A stretch of 64,000 nt of DNA from Spongilla lacustris (GCA_949361645.1 OX442416.1:17488993-17552992), one strand, 5' to 3'; counted from the first letter of the stretch, positions 12,456 to 26,568 are shown. Notes: generated from the sequence alone by a model not told the origin. Program-made: numbers and translations.

Positions 12456-14471
12456 GTGTTAGGATGTAATGTTATGGTTATTCAGAAATTATTTGATAAC
12501 AGGGTGGGGTGTGACAATATGGTAGGTGTTTTGAGAAATATGGCATGTAAATTTGCGTAGCTGCATGCATGCATGTATGAAGTGGGTTTGTTCATTTAAG
12601 GCACTAGTAAGAGTGTCAGAAATGGGATTAGGATCAATGACATATTTAGGTTGTTGGTATGTGATACATGTGTGTTGGTTCAAAAGCCTTGAGTATCACT
12701 GGAGGATAAATATTGTATTTGTTCAAACAACTGCTGGAAGAGAGGTAACTAGCTGGTGTGAATTTAAAAAGTATTGCCCTGTTGCTGCGAGAATGTGACG
12801 GGTAAAACATATTTGGAAGCCTGACGATTTAATCAGGTTACTAGGTATTTTCCAGTGTTGCATCAGTATTTAGGTGATGGGTAGGGTAACCTCACTGGGT
12901 GAGTATTTTGGATTGGACAATCACACAGTAGAAAGTAACAAAAGTACCAAACATGGGTTTTTAACAGCTATATTTTGTGAGTGAAGTTGTTGGCTCATCC
13001 TTCCATGACAAAGTTACATGCTCTTTAGTGACAAACAGGCATCTAAGCAGATTGCTTTCATTGCATGAGAATAATACTTTTGAAACACGCAAATGAATTG
13101 TATTAAAATAGTAAGCTCTAACAGGAAGCATGTGAATGTTTATCAAAGCTACTCAACAGTACACCCACCTACAACACCAAATATTTTTTTTACAAACAAT
13201 ATAAATTTGCATGAAACAACCAAGTCAGAATTCACTGACACTTGAAGATCATCTCAACATTACATTTAGATCTGAGAATTAGGTGGTATTATTTTACAAG
13301 TCATGCCCAGTTGTAAGCGCTAAAGAGTAATCCTGATGTCGGTGAAACTGCTCACTGTCATTCTTAATGAACAACGTTGGTTTTAAAACTGATTAGACTT
13401 GGTCTTAGCACACATAACAGATTTGAACAGAAGTCACCATGACTCACAAATACACATACACACCAGTTGAGAGCCATATCTACAGTTCCTATGACATTGA
13501 ATACTGTTGAAAAGAATGCTCAAACAGTTCGGCACTTTTTTTCACACACACATCGGTAACTAAACAGCACACTAAGAATTAAGCCTTAGGCTTCAATATT
13601 AGTAGGTGCTGTAGGCAGTGTACACGCGGCTTCTCTAGTGTTACGGGCATATACCAGTTAGAGCTAGCTGAAAGGATGTATAGTTTGCTTGATGCATGGA
13701 CTGCACCAATGTGTGCGTGTACCCGTATAGGCCGTGCGTACATTGTATGCCAATAGGCACCCAGTCGTTCGTGCCTTTAACTCACCAACCATTTGCATTG
13801 AAGACATTCTCCAGTGTGGTTTTGTATAACGTAAGGCGAATGACAATCTCGATCTCGTCCACAACACGTAGCAAGAACGCTAATTGGTGCGCACCGCCCG
13901 TATGAATGACCTACGGCGGGTGTTAGTTTTCTTTTACGAAGAGATAGTAATACGGCTAGTTTATTTCTAAAAGCGAGAGATAAGCAGCCGCAGGTACGGT
14001 AGTATCTATGATTTCACAAGGATGCTAAATTAAAACAATTAAAAATTAAGCAATTCGAGGGGGTGGGGCTCAGTGGCACGTGATAATATGCAAGTTGAAG
14101 GGGTGGAGCTAATATGGTGCTTTAATGGTTGCGTCACTAGTCTCGGAACGGGACGAGCGTATGCAATGAAGTGTAACGAGTGCGCATGCGTAACCGTGGT
14201 GAAATAGTTGTTGCCTCTTACTTTCAGTTTAAAAGGTGATAAAAATATGATCATTTTGATTTTGGCTTCGAAACGTGTGTCTAAACATGGTTTCACTTTT
14301 AAAGTTGTTAATTTGTTGTGTTTATTAAAGTTAATTAGGTATCGTTAATAAAATGATGTAAACACATTTGCCTAACCTCAAGTTGTTAGTTTCTAAATAA
14401 TAGATTTTTTTCATACTCCTATCAAAAGTTATTCCCGTTCAAAAGCATTGCGTTCTTTCGTGGACACCCGG
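12455..14471 (-). repeat. right terminal inverted repeat of copy 1
   Basis: Reverse complement of 4651-6655, ending ttcgtggacacccgg. It abuts the spacer of the element dimer. Confidence 0.8.
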
Positions 14472-14487
14472 TATACCGGTATATATA
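14472..14487. other. 16-bp junction between the two giant elements
   Basis: tataccggtatatata separates the inward-facing ends. It holds TA dinucleotides plus ccgg, which resembles a scrap of an element tip, and is the symmetry centre of an imperfect ~20-kb palindrome. Confidence 0.8.
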
Positions 14488-16519
14488 CCGGGTGTCCACG
14501 AAAGAACGCAATGCTTTTGAACGGGAATAACTTTTGATAGGAGTATGAAAAAAATCTAATATTTAGAAACTAACAACTTGAGGTTAGGCAAATGTGTTTA
14601 CATCATTTTATTTACAAGTTATTAACGATGCTTAATTAACTTTAATAAACACAACAAATTAACAACTTTAAAAGTGAAACCATGTTCAGAAACACGTTTC
14701 GAAGCCAAAAGCAAAATGATCATATTTTTATCACCTTTTGAACTGAAAGTAAGAGGCAACAACTATTTCACCACGGTTACGCATGCGCACTTGTTACACT
14801 TCATTACATACGCAGGTCCCGTTCCGAGACTAGTGACGCATCCATTAACGGACCATATTAGCTTCACCCCCATCAACTTGCACATTATCACGTGCCACTG
14901 AGCCCCACCCCCTCGAATTGCTTAATTTTTAATTGTTTTTTTAAATTTAGTCTTATAAAGATCTAAGCTATCCTTGTGAAATCATAGATACTACCGTACC
15001 TGCGGCTGCCGTATTACTACCTCTTCGTAAAAGAAAACATACACCCGCCGTAGGTCATTCATACGGGCGGTGCGCACCAATTAGCGTTCTTGCTACGTGT
15101 TGTAGACGAGATCGAGATTCATTGTCATTCGCCTTACGTACCGGGGTAGTACAGAACCACACTGGAGAATGTCTTCAATGCAAATGGTTGGTGAGTTAAA
15201 GGCACGAACGACTGGGTGCCTGTTGGCATACAATGTACGCACGGCCTACGGGTACTAGTACACGCACACATTGGTGCAGTCCATGCATCAAGCAAACTAT
15301 ACATCCTTTCAGCTAGCTCTAACTGGTATATGCCCATAACACTAGAGAAGCCGCGTGTATACTGCCTATAGCACCTACTAATATTGAAGCCTAAGGATTC
15401 TTCGTGTGCTGTTTAGTTACCGATGTGTACGTGTGTGAAAAAAAGTGCCGAACTGTTTGAGCATTCTTTTCAACAGTATTTAATGTCATAGAAACTGTAG
15501 ATATGGCTCTCAACTGGTATGTATGTGTATTTATGAGTCATGGTGACTTCTGTTCAAATCTGTGATGTCTAATCAGTTTTAAAACCAACGTTGTTCATTA
15601 AGAAAGAGAGTGAGCAGTTTTACCTACATCAGGACTACTCTTTAGCACTTACAACTGGGCATGACTTGTAAACTAATTCTCAGATCTAAATGTAATGTTG
15701 AGATGATCTTCAAGTGTCAGTGAATTCTGACTTGGTTGTTTCATGCAAATTTATACCGTTTGTAAAAGAAAAAAATTGGTGTTGTAGGTGGGTGTACTGT
15801 TGAGTATCTTTGATAAACATTCACATACTTCCTGTTAGAGCTTAGTATTTTAATACAATTCATTTGTGTGTTTCAAATGTATTATTATCATGCAATGAAA
15901 GCAATCTGCTTAGATGCCTGTTTGTCACTAAAGAGCACGTCACTTTGTCATGGAAGGATGAGCCAATAACTTCACTCACAAAATATAGCTATTAAAAACC
16001 CATGTTTGGTACCTTTGTTACTTTCTACTGTGTGGTTGTCCAATCCAAAATACTCACCTAGTAAGGTTACCCTACCCATCACCTAAATACTGATGCAACA
16101 CTGGAAAATACCTAGTAACCTGATTAAACCTTCAGGCTACCAAATATCTTTTACCCATCACATTCTCGCAGCAACAGGGCAATACATTTTAAATTCACAC
16201 CAGCTAGTAACCTCTCTTCCAGCAGTTGTTTGAACAAATACAATATTTATCCTCCAGTGATACTCGAGGCTTTTGAACCAACATACACATCACATACTAA
16301 CAACCTAAATATGTAATATTTTGCCATGGTTTGAATGTAATTGATCATAATCCCACTTAAATGTACACTCATACTAGTGCCTTAAAAGAACAAACCCACT
16401 TCATACATGCATGCATGCAGCTACGCAAATTCACATGCCATGTTTATCATCTCAAAACACCTACCATATTGTCACACCCCACCCGGTTATCAAATAATTT
16501 CAGAATAACCATAACATTA

Positions 16520-18160
16520 CATCCTAACACACACATACACACACGCACACAAACACACACATGCAAACAAAAACACACACAAATACACAACATACAAAAA
16601 CACACATGCACCCACACATCACACACAACACACACAAATGCACACACAGACATACACAAACAAAAACACACACACACACATACACACACAAAGAATGGAT
16701 ATTCCAAAAACTCAAGGCTTTCGAACCAACATACACATCACATACCAACAACCTAAATGTAATACTTTGCAATGGTTTGTTTTTATCACATTACTGACTT
16801 AAACGAACCCACTTGATACATGTGTGCATGCTTGCAGCTATGTATATTCACATGCCATATTAATCATTTCAAAACATGTACCATATTGTCACACCCCACC
16901 CAGATATCTAAATTATTATAAATAATTATTGAATAAGCATAATAGTACATCCTTACACACACATACACACGCACAAACACAAAAACACAAACACATAAAA
17001 AATACACACAACCACATAACACACAAACACACATGCACCCACACATCAAATTAAACAACACACACACATAAACGCATACACAAATACAAACACAAACACA
17101 TAAAACACACACATACAAACACACGCATACAAATACACAAACACGCACACAAACTATGGATACTCCAAAAACTCAAGGCTTTCTAACACATACCAACAAC
17201 CTAAATGTAATACGTATACTTTGCCATAGTTTGAATGTAATCCCATTCCTGACTTTAACGTACACTCTTACTAGTGTCTGATGCAGTGTCTTAAAAGAAC
17301 AAACCACTTGATACATGCATGCATGCAGCTACGTGATAGCTTATCATCTCTACCACATTGTCACACCCATGCAGAAATAAATAAAATTTATTCTGAATAA
17401 CCTTAAAACATTCTTACACACATACACATACAAAAACACACACACACACACACAAACAATGGATACTCCAAATACTCAACACACATCACATACCAACAAC
17501 CTAAATGTAATACTTTGCCATAGTTTGAATGTAATCCCATTCCTGACTTTAACGTAAACTCTTACTAGTGTCTGATGCAGTGTCTTAAAAAAACAAACCC
17601 ACTTGATACATGCATGCATGCAGCTTATCATCTCTACCACATTGTCACACCCATGCAGAAATAAATAAAATTTATTCTGAATAACCTTAAAACATTACAT
17701 CCTTACACACACATACACACACATACAAACACACACACACACAAACACACACACACAAACACACACACACAAATAATGGATACTCCAAATACTCAACACA
17801 CATCATATACCAACAACCTAAATGTAATACTTTGCCATAGTTTGAATGTAATTGATTATAATCCCATTCCTGACTTTAACGTACACTCTTACTAGTGTCT
17901 GATGCAGTGTCTTAAAAGAACAAACCCACCTGATACATGCATGCATGCAGCTACGCGGTAGCTTATCATTTCTACCACATTGTCACACCCATGCAGAAAT
18001 AAATAAAAATTATTCTGAATAACCTTAAAACATTACATCCTTACACACACATACAAACACACACAAACACACACACAAACACACCAAAACACAAACACAC
18101 ACACAAACACACACACAAACAACACAAAAACACACACAAACACACACAAATTCAAAATCG
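16520..18160. repeat. subterminal tandem array of copy 2, five units
   Basis: Same unit as at 11140-12455 in reverse complement, with one additional unit. Three units at 17160-18020 are shorter (about 300 bp) and very alike, suggesting recent local expansion. Confidence 0.72.
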
Positions 18161-18332
18161 CTGTATTTCCTAGCCATCCACTGTATTTCAATTTCACTTA
18201 ACATAATAATCAAGCTGTTTATCAGAATTTTTCTAGCAGTATGATACAGCCTTACTGTGTGCATTCAACCACACTGAGAAGTATAATAACATTATGAGAC
18301 GAAACATTACAATGTTATCGAGGTTAGTAATG

Positions 18333-19421
18333 TCAGTTATGTCGTGATCCTAACTGAAGCCCATCAATTGAGAGCAGCAATCCTGCCTTTCTCACTACCC
18401 CCAGTGTCGCACTGCGGACCATAGTGGCTGGAATGGCCTGCATCTCATCAGTTATTGCCTGACTTAGCTCGTCCAATGTTGCCACTGCATTTGCATACAC
18501 TTTGTTTTTCAGGTAGCCCCATAGCCAGAAGTCCAATGGAGATAGATCAGGACTTTGTGCTGGCCATGGTATGGGTCCCCCTCTGCCCATCCATCTGTCC
18601 TCCAGCTTTCCATCCAACCAGGCTCTAACACGGGTTTCATAATGAGTTGAGGCTCCATCATGCTGGAAAACAACAAATTCTTCCTCGTCCCCCATGATAG
18701 CTTGCAGGGCTGGTCACACCCTCTGCTGCAGTAGCTGAAGGTACACTTGCCCTGTGACACTTCCATTGATGAAGAAGGGGCCAATGATATGGTCTTTGAT
18801 CAGCCCAGCCCAGACCATCACACCAGCCTTCTTCTGATTGCTGCATTCCATAAAAGCATGTGGGTTCTGGACTGACCATATGACAGCATTATGGCTGTTA
18901 ACATGTCCATCCAAGTGGAAGATTGCTTCATCTGTCCACAGGATGTAGTCAGGGTAGGTGAAGTCCCTCTCAGCTGCTTCAAGGTAATCTTCTGCCCACT
19001 TGACTCTCTTGTCAATGTCACCTGGCAATAGAGCCTGCACTAGAGGCCGCCTATAGGCCTTCATCTTCAGGGTCTTCCTAAGCATCTTCTGTACACTTGA
19101 TTGTCTCAATCCTGTCCCTGGATGGAGTCTTCTTATGCTCATAGTTGGAGTCTGCTGCATTTTCTGAGCAATTATGCCAACGTTCCTTGGCACCTGAACA
19201 GTTTTCTTTCTTCCACAATTTGTTTTCAGCCTATCCTGCACTGTGCCATGCTCCACAAATTTGGACACCACCCTCAGAACTGTGCTACTGCATAGTGTCC
19301 TGTAATTAGTGTACTCCCTCCGGAACAAGCTTACAGTAAGATAGGCATTCTTTCCATTAGAAAAGTACAGCCTCACAATGGCAACTCTTTGTTCAATTGA
19401 CAGTCTTGGTACTCGTGGCAT
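18333..19421 (-). pseudogene. DD41D Tc1/mariner-type transposase, one nonsense codon
   Basis: Reads from MPRVPRLSIEQR at 19421 in one frame to the stop at 18333, interrupted only by TGA at 18716-18714, where copy 1 has a Trp codon (RVW in copy 1). Both halves stay in register. The catalytic Asp residues lie in ILWTDEAIFHLDG, VVFQHDGAST and SPDLSPLDFWLWGYLK. The frameshift of copy 1 is absent here, and copy 2's nonsense codon is absent there. An upstream ATG at 19484 exists, as in copy 1. Confidence 0.85.
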
Positions 19422-19479
19422 TTTCAAGCATAGTGGAAATGTATACCCCCTTAATCTTTCAGTATTTATACTTTTTAGG

Positions 19480-22275
19480 TACATTTTGATTGGATAACAA
19501 TCCCTGCACTTGCATTGGACAACTATCCCTGCTTTCCTATTGGTTAACTACTTCTATCCATGCATTTTCATTGGTTAGGAGACAAAAATCCATTCTAAAA
19601 GTGATCCTTAATCGCAGCCTACATACCAACCCTTCCTTCTACATGCACTCTTCTCCAAGGACTAATATGCTCATCGATTATTTGACTCAATACATACTCA
19701 TAAACAGTACAACAATGCCTTAATTATGATTCAGACAGAATGTCTAGTCACGCTTAGTGAATGCTAATTATAATAATTCAGCTGGCTTTCTCAAACAACC
19801 CATACAAAACCCTTCTTCCCAGCAGTACCTCCTTAGCCCCGATCTTCATATGTAGGTAGTATCAAATGACTTTCCTGCCAGGACCTACATGTACACTGTG
19901 TGCTCTTTGAGGTGTTTGATCAAATGGCATTGCTTTATAAGTTATCACCAATCACATCTCACACAAGAAAGGTGTAACCTTCAGTTTTATGCAGCTGTAG
20001 TCAATTTTATAATCCTCCTGTGCAAGATGTACTGCCTATTTTACCCACTCTAGATTTCAAAAAGACTAATACATACATTCCAGTCATTTGTATACAAATG
20101 CTAACCATGTAGCGAAATCTATATCCCACACCAATCTCATCACAAAGGAAGTGCCAAAAAAAACCCAACAGGAATCCTATTTCTACACACTTTCAGGGAG
20201 ATCCTGAACACGCATGTACAGCCTCGGGGGTCTGGAGGAGTGCGTAAAGGAATTCATATGCTAATGCATGTCAGATGCATATTTTATTTCATACCGGTAG
20301 ACACATTTGTATGTCATTTTCAGCTGTTTCAAAAGTAGTCAGGCACACAAACTCCAATGATATTCTCACAGTATAGACCTCTCAGACTTAAGTCAATTTC
20401 AATCTTATCCTCATTGTACTCTGATTTAGGTTAACTCTCTACAATAATTATACTAACATGATAGATTCAGAAAACAAAAGTAAAGGCCTTATTCGACTAA
20501 AACGGCATTCTGAATAATTCACATAACGATAGGGCTGGCAATCCAGTCTATACCCATGTTAAATTCCATTTCAAACCTTCAACTTTTGACTCATATACAT
20601 ACTTTTAAAGGTGTCAGATGAAGTGCCTTCTAAAAATCTACATAAGGCTTTTCAAAAGAACTAACATACTTTTCAAAACCCAACAAATGTAACCCCTACC
20701 ACATTCTCAAGCCAAATGACGGCAGTCCAGAAAATTTACATATTTCAATGTGGACTCACATGCTTATTCTTACAGGTGTCTGGTGTAGTGGGGTTTGTAA
20801 CCCACAAGCAAGACAATTTTGGTTTTCCATAACAACTAATGTACAGTAAATTTCCCATCATGTGCAAGTATTAAAATGGCATACAATTTGCCTGTACAAA
20901 AATTCATGTGCCAAGCAGCATAATGTGTGTTATAACCACACCTTGCAAAACCTCAATAGTTTTACCAAGAATTAGCACTGACGCACAATACCATTACACC
21001 AACAGACTCCCAAATAAACAACTGTCCTTCGCAATTTCACAAACCACAAGGCTACACTAAAGTTCATCTATAAAAATCTCTAGTTATGCTTTCCATAGTA
21101 ATCCAATCACCCATGGCACTGACATGCAACAGGACAATATCTAACACCAAACTTAATATCTTAAAGGTTTACAACGCCAATATCATTCCAATTTATCACT
21201 GTAGCTATAGACAGCTGTGCACAAACAATTAGGGAATGCAAAACACAAGTAAAGGTCTGAAATCCACACACTTTCATGATCAGGGAGGGACATGTACTGT
21301 AATTATAGTTGTATGTTAATAATAACTGACAACAACAGGGCAACACCACAATCATAGTGTAAAATAAAGCTATGTTTTGGGACGTCCTGTACTCATTACA
21401 GTGTCATGTGTACATACCATAAGTTATTCAGCAAGTAACTTTCCAGCAATGCGTACTTTAAAAAATTTCCTCACTAACAGGGCAACATGTAATTTCCCAA
21501 TCTTTGTAAGTAAATGTTACATGCATTTTTAAAAAAATTCAGGGTCCTTCATGTTCGTCAAAAATGTGCAGATGTTCAGTGCAATGCCACTAAGTTATTA
21601 TCCCCCAACAGTCATTGAAAAATCACAACGAATGCGTATCAGTCAGAGTCTTAACTAGGAACATCATATCTGGCAATCCACTCATCTGAACAAATACTCC
21701 AGCTAGGCTTTAAAAAATACCACAAACACTATTTTGCATCCCCACAGCGGAAAATGTAACACAGTCCCAATCTTAGCCCTTAGTCAAAATAATGCTTTTA
21801 TAAAACAGCCAAATCGTGCTCCTACAAAACTTTTGTAATGAGCACACTTTGCACTTTAAACAACATCTCTCACAAGGGACCATGCATAATAAAGTAGTGT
21901 TCCGAGGGGGAGGACAGTATGCTATAGACATTGTATGTTGTTTATAATATGTAAATCTGTAGTACACTCATGTAGTGCACTGTCACATCATACTTGCATG
22001 TAATAAAGAAATATAATTTAATCCTATTGTTATGTGATGCCAAACAGAAAAAATATTTTCCATGGCAGAAAATTTGCTGCGTGGTTTGTGATAAGGAAGT
22101 CAGTTTCCTAACACAATAACATAGAAGAAATGCATTGCAAGGGCCAGCTTGTGGTTAGAAAGTATGCCATGGACTGTTTATTAGCAATGAAGCCCTTGTA
22201 CTAAATCCACTACACATACACAAATGTAGAGCATTTAACCCTCTGGCAAGCACCCTCTGTAACATGATGGTAACT
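19480..22275. other. copy 2 interior, non-coding
   Basis: Reverse complement of the copy 1 interior (for example ctcacaagggaccatgcat at 21872 mirrors 7416). About 250 bp near 22030-22275 have no obvious counterpart in copy 1 and may be a small insertion. Confidence 0.5.
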
Positions 22276-22287
22276 GGAGCCACAGCG

Positions 22288-22324
<37 letters not shown>

Positions 22325-22754
22325 TTGTGTGTGTATGTGTGTGTAAGGATGTAACATTTCAAGGTTATTCAGAATATTTTATTGCATGGGGTGTGACAAT
22401 GTGGTAGGTGTTTTGAGATGATTAATATGGCGTGTGAATTTGCGTAGCTGCATGCATATCAGGTGGGTTCGTTCTTAAGACACTGCATCAGACACTAATA
22501 AGAGTGTACGTTTAAGTCAGGAATGGGATTATAAAAAATTGCATTCAAATTATGACAAAGTATTACATTTAGGTTGTTGGTATGTGATGTGTGTGTTGGT
22601 TCGAAAGCCTTGAGTTTTTGGAGTATCCATTGTTTGTTTGTTTGTGTGTGATTGTGTGTGTTTTTGTTTGTGTGTATGTGTATGTGTACGCATTTGTGTG
22701 ATGTGTGGGTGCTTGGGTGTGTGTTGTTTGTGTTTTTGTGTTTGAGTGTGTGTG

Positions 22755-24408
22755 TTAGGATGTAATGTTATGGTTATTCAGAAATTATTTGATATCTGGG
22801 TGGGGTGTGACAATATGGTAGGTGTTTTGATATGGCATGTAAATTTGCGTAGCTGCATGCATGCATGTATGAAGTGGGTTTGTTCTTTTAAGGCACTAGT
22901 AAGAGTGTACATTTAAGTGGGATTATGATCAATTACATTCAAACCATGGCAAAATATTACGTATTTAGGTTGTTAGTATGTGATGTGTATGTTGGTTCAA
23001 AAGCCTCGAGTATCACTGGAGGATAAATATTGTATTTGTTCAAACAACTGCTGGAAGAGAGGTTACTAGCTGGTGTGAATTTAAAATGTATTGCCCTGTT
23101 GCTGCGAGAATGTGATGGGTAAAAGATATTTGGTAGCCTGAAGGTTTAATCAGGTTACTAGGTATTTTCCAGTGTTGCATCAGTATTTAGGTGATGGGTA
23201 GGGTAACCTTACTGGGTGAGTATTTTGGATTGGACAACCACACAGTAGAAAGTAACAAAGGTACCAAACATGGGTTTTTAATAGCTATATTTTGTGAGTG
23301 AAGTTATTGGCTCATCCTTCCATGACAAAGTGACGTGCTCTTTAGTGACAAACAGGCATCTAAGCAGATTGCTTTCATTGCATGAGAATAATACATTTGA
23401 AACACACAAATGAATTGTATTAAAATACTAAGCTCTAACAGGAAGTATGTGAATGTTTATCAAAGATACTCAACAGTACACCCACCTACAACACCAATTT
23501 TTTTCTTTTACAAACGGTATAAATTTGCATGAAACAACCAAGTCAGAATTCACTGACACTTGAAGATCATCTCAACATTACATTTAGATCTGAGAATTAG
23601 TTTACAAGTCATGCCCAGTTGTAAGTGCTAAAGAGTAGTCCTGATGTAGGTAAAACTGCTCACTCTCTTTCTTAATGAACAACGTTGGTTTTAAAACTGA
23701 TTAGACTTAGCACACATCACAGATTTGAACAGAAGTCACCATGACTCATAAATACACATACATACCAGTTGAGAGCCATATCTACAGTTTCTATGACATT
23801 AAATACTGTTGAAAAGAATGCTCAAACAGTTCGGCACTTTTTTTCACACACGTACACATCGGTAACTAAACAGCACACGAAGAATCCTTAGGCTTCAATA
23901 TTAGTAGGTGCTATAGGCAGTATACACGCGGCTTCTCTAGTGTTATGGGCATATACCAGTTAGAGCTAGCTGAAAGGATGTATAGTTTGCTTGATGCATG
24001 GACTGCACCAATGTGTGCGTGTACTAGTACCCGTAGGCCGTGCGTACATTGTATGCCAACAGGCACCCAGTCGTTCGTGCCTTTAACTCACCAACCATTT
24101 GCATTGAAGACATTCTCCAGTGTGGTTCTGTACTACCCCGGTACGTAAGGCGAATGACAATGAATCTCGATCTCGTCCACAACACGTAGCAAGAACGCTA
24201 ATTGGTGCGCACCGCCCGTATGAATGACCTACGGCGGGTGTATGTTTTCTTTTACGAAGAGGTAGTAATACGGCAGCCGCAGGTACGGTAGTATCTATGA
24301 TTTCACAAGGATAGCTTAGATCTTTATAAGACTAAATTTAAAAAAACAATTAAAAATTAAGCAATTCGAGGGGGTGGGGCTCAGTGGCACGTGATAATGT
24401 GCAAGTTG
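22755..24408 (-). repeat. outer terminal inverted repeat of copy 2, truncated
   Basis: Matches 12466-14097 closely and 14488-16520 in reverse. It ends abruptly at 24408, where an unrelated AT-rich hairpin region begins. Confidence 0.75.
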
Positions 24409-25751
24409 CACTGTGCAAAAACTTTGTTATACGATAGCGTATTCTATAGCGTATATTTGAATATACACCTTAAATATACACACCAGCGTATAGAACCATA
24501 TACGCAGGTGCGTATATTCAAATATAACTGATCACGCGACATTTGTGGTTGCTTAGCAAACCATTGAATTCACTTTGTGGCTACGTTGTCGGTCACCGTA
24601 TACTAAGTGCTTCATATTCCATATATTATCCTCCTACCACTCCCACCCCTCGTTCCCGATCCAGTTTAGTCAATTCAAAATTTTTAATCATTTTGCACAT
24701 GTACAACAAAACAACAAACTAACAGTCCGAGGCGGTAATCTGCATATATTCGATCCAAGGCACCTGTACAGAATACGAACAATAAATTCATATCGTAAAA
24801 AAAAAATATTTCACTCACCACATATCATATCCTCGTTCTGTTTATACATGATTCTATATATAAAGCAACAGATACATTATCGGGTAAGTGATATGCTTAC
24901 CTTTCCTGTCTCCTATCTCTGATGTTTGACTTAAAACAATGGAACAGTGCGGGTTAAACACTTACCGCACCGTCCGGTCGGAGTCTGCAAGTTAAAAAAA
25001 AAACCTTAGCAAAGCACAACAAATGAATAGGCCTATACCTTTTTATATCGCGCTCCATTGTGCCTGTTGTTCTATCATTTCGGTTGTTCAACCGAACGGG
25101 AACACTTAGGACACTTGCCAACCTAGTGCAAATAGAGAAAGGTGAATTCATTCTTTAGCAACTGCAACACATAATACCGGTAACTTGTACACTCTGGAAA
25201 GACGAACTATTGCCATTTAACGATCAAAACCCTGATATCAGCGCGATTCTTACAGTCCTTCTGTCTGTTTATAACAAAAGCAACACGACCATGAAATAGC
25301 CCGCCTAAAAATTCACATGCACGGTTAGTTAACCACATTTCTAATTGGAGCACTTTTTATCGTACTACACAAACATTTGTACAGGGGTCCAATAGTCATT
25401 AGAGGTCTACTGTGTAGGCATTCTACTGCTTCCATTGTAGCATTTACTGGGATCCGATGTGATCATGACCAAACTCAACTGGCGAGTTAGCATAGGCCAT
25501 AGCCATGCACCATGGGCCCGGCCTACCGCTTACAAAATTTACCGCCGTATATACGGGTACACCAAGCAGACATGTATGTATATAGCTAACCTTTGACGTC
25601 CAGCAGCATTAATAGAAGCAAAGTAGCACTCCTTCCCAGACTTCGATGCCTACACACCTTCCTACCTCACGTGGGTCCGGGTACGGGTCTGACCACTCAT
25701 GAATTAATACTGTGGTATACTTATGTAAACAGTGGGATTTTATGGAATGAT
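24409..25751. other. intergenic, AT-rich hairpin at its left edge
   Basis: Near 24455-24535 the arms gcgtatatttgaatatacacc and ggtgcgtatattcaaatata can pair. The rest has no recognisable gene. Open frames at 24575-24922 and 25151-24954 show no family signature. Confidence 0.5.
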
Positions 25752-26568
25752 CAAATCCGTTGCGGAGATACAGTGGAGCAAAGTTGGTACAAGTTTCCCG
25801 CTCGAATCGCGCCGTTGTACGTGCGTGAACCGCTTCCATTCACCGAAGCACATGAATATGCAACTACTTCCTGTGGGCTGAGACTTCGATAACTTATAGC
25901 CACACCTATACTGCATTGAGCTGGGTAAGTATTCTAAAAATCGATCGTCCCTGTCACTGTTGTTATTCGTTGTTCTTCGGTGTAGATAAACGACATGGCG
26001 ACGTATCAAACTACTGAAGACGATCGAGCTAGCTAAGTAGTACTTCATTCGGCGGACGTTTTCGAATGCGACGACCGATATTAAAGATACAATCAATGAA
26101 GATGGGAAGATTGAGAACGGTAGTGATGACGGTCGTCCCACTGACGATGCTGGTTGTAGGGAGTAGGTAGCCCCTAAATCACTAAAGGAGCCTCCAGCCC
26201 CACCCCCACTTACGGGGCTATAGCCCCTTCACTGAAAAGTGGACTTCATAGCCCCACATTGCAAATCCAGACAACAGCCCCACATAACCATCCGATGCCA
26301 TGCAGAGCCACCAGCCAACTAGCAGTACCTGTGGAACCACCTGCCCATATCAGGCACTACACAGGGGCCACCAGCTAACCAATGGGGTCAGCCACCACAA
26401 TACCAGTGGGGTGACACCAGCCACATGGATTTGGCAGCCTCCACAATTTCAGGGGAGTCGTGAACTACATGCACTTGTACTAAGGGAAGCCACACATGCC
26501 CCCTCACGTGTAACACTACCGTGGCAGTGAGGGTTACATGTACTAGCAGAACCAGCTGGATCCAGGCC

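Larger units (their letters stand above)
4651..14471. mobile_element. giant long-TIR Tc1/mariner-like element, copy 1
   Basis: The element begins CCGGGTGTCCACGAAAGAAC after tata at 4651 and ends with the reverse complement at 14471. Terminal inverted repeats run from 4651 to about 6655 and from about 12455 to 14471. The interior holds GT-rich tandem units, 2.4 kb of non-coding DNA and one transposase gene. At ~9.8 kb with ~2-kb TIRs it far exceeds the usual 1-3 kb of this superfamily. TA at the borders fits the family's TA target, but the exact target site is obscured by the neighbouring TA repeats. It could also be a shorter mariner-like element nested in a foldback element; no inner TIRs around the transposase were seen. 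Confidence 0.75.
14488..24408. mobile_element. giant long-TIR Tc1/mariner-like element, copy 2 (inverted, truncated)
   Basis: This is the reverse complement of copy 1. Intact TIR 14488 to about 16520, five subterminal units (landmarks near 16466, 16880, 17352, 17638, 17975), transposase on the minus strand, non-coding interior, two units (22385, 22800) and a second TIR that stops at gcaagttg (24401-24408). The same word in copy 1 ends at 14097, so about 374 bp including the outer tip are missing. Confidence 0.78.
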
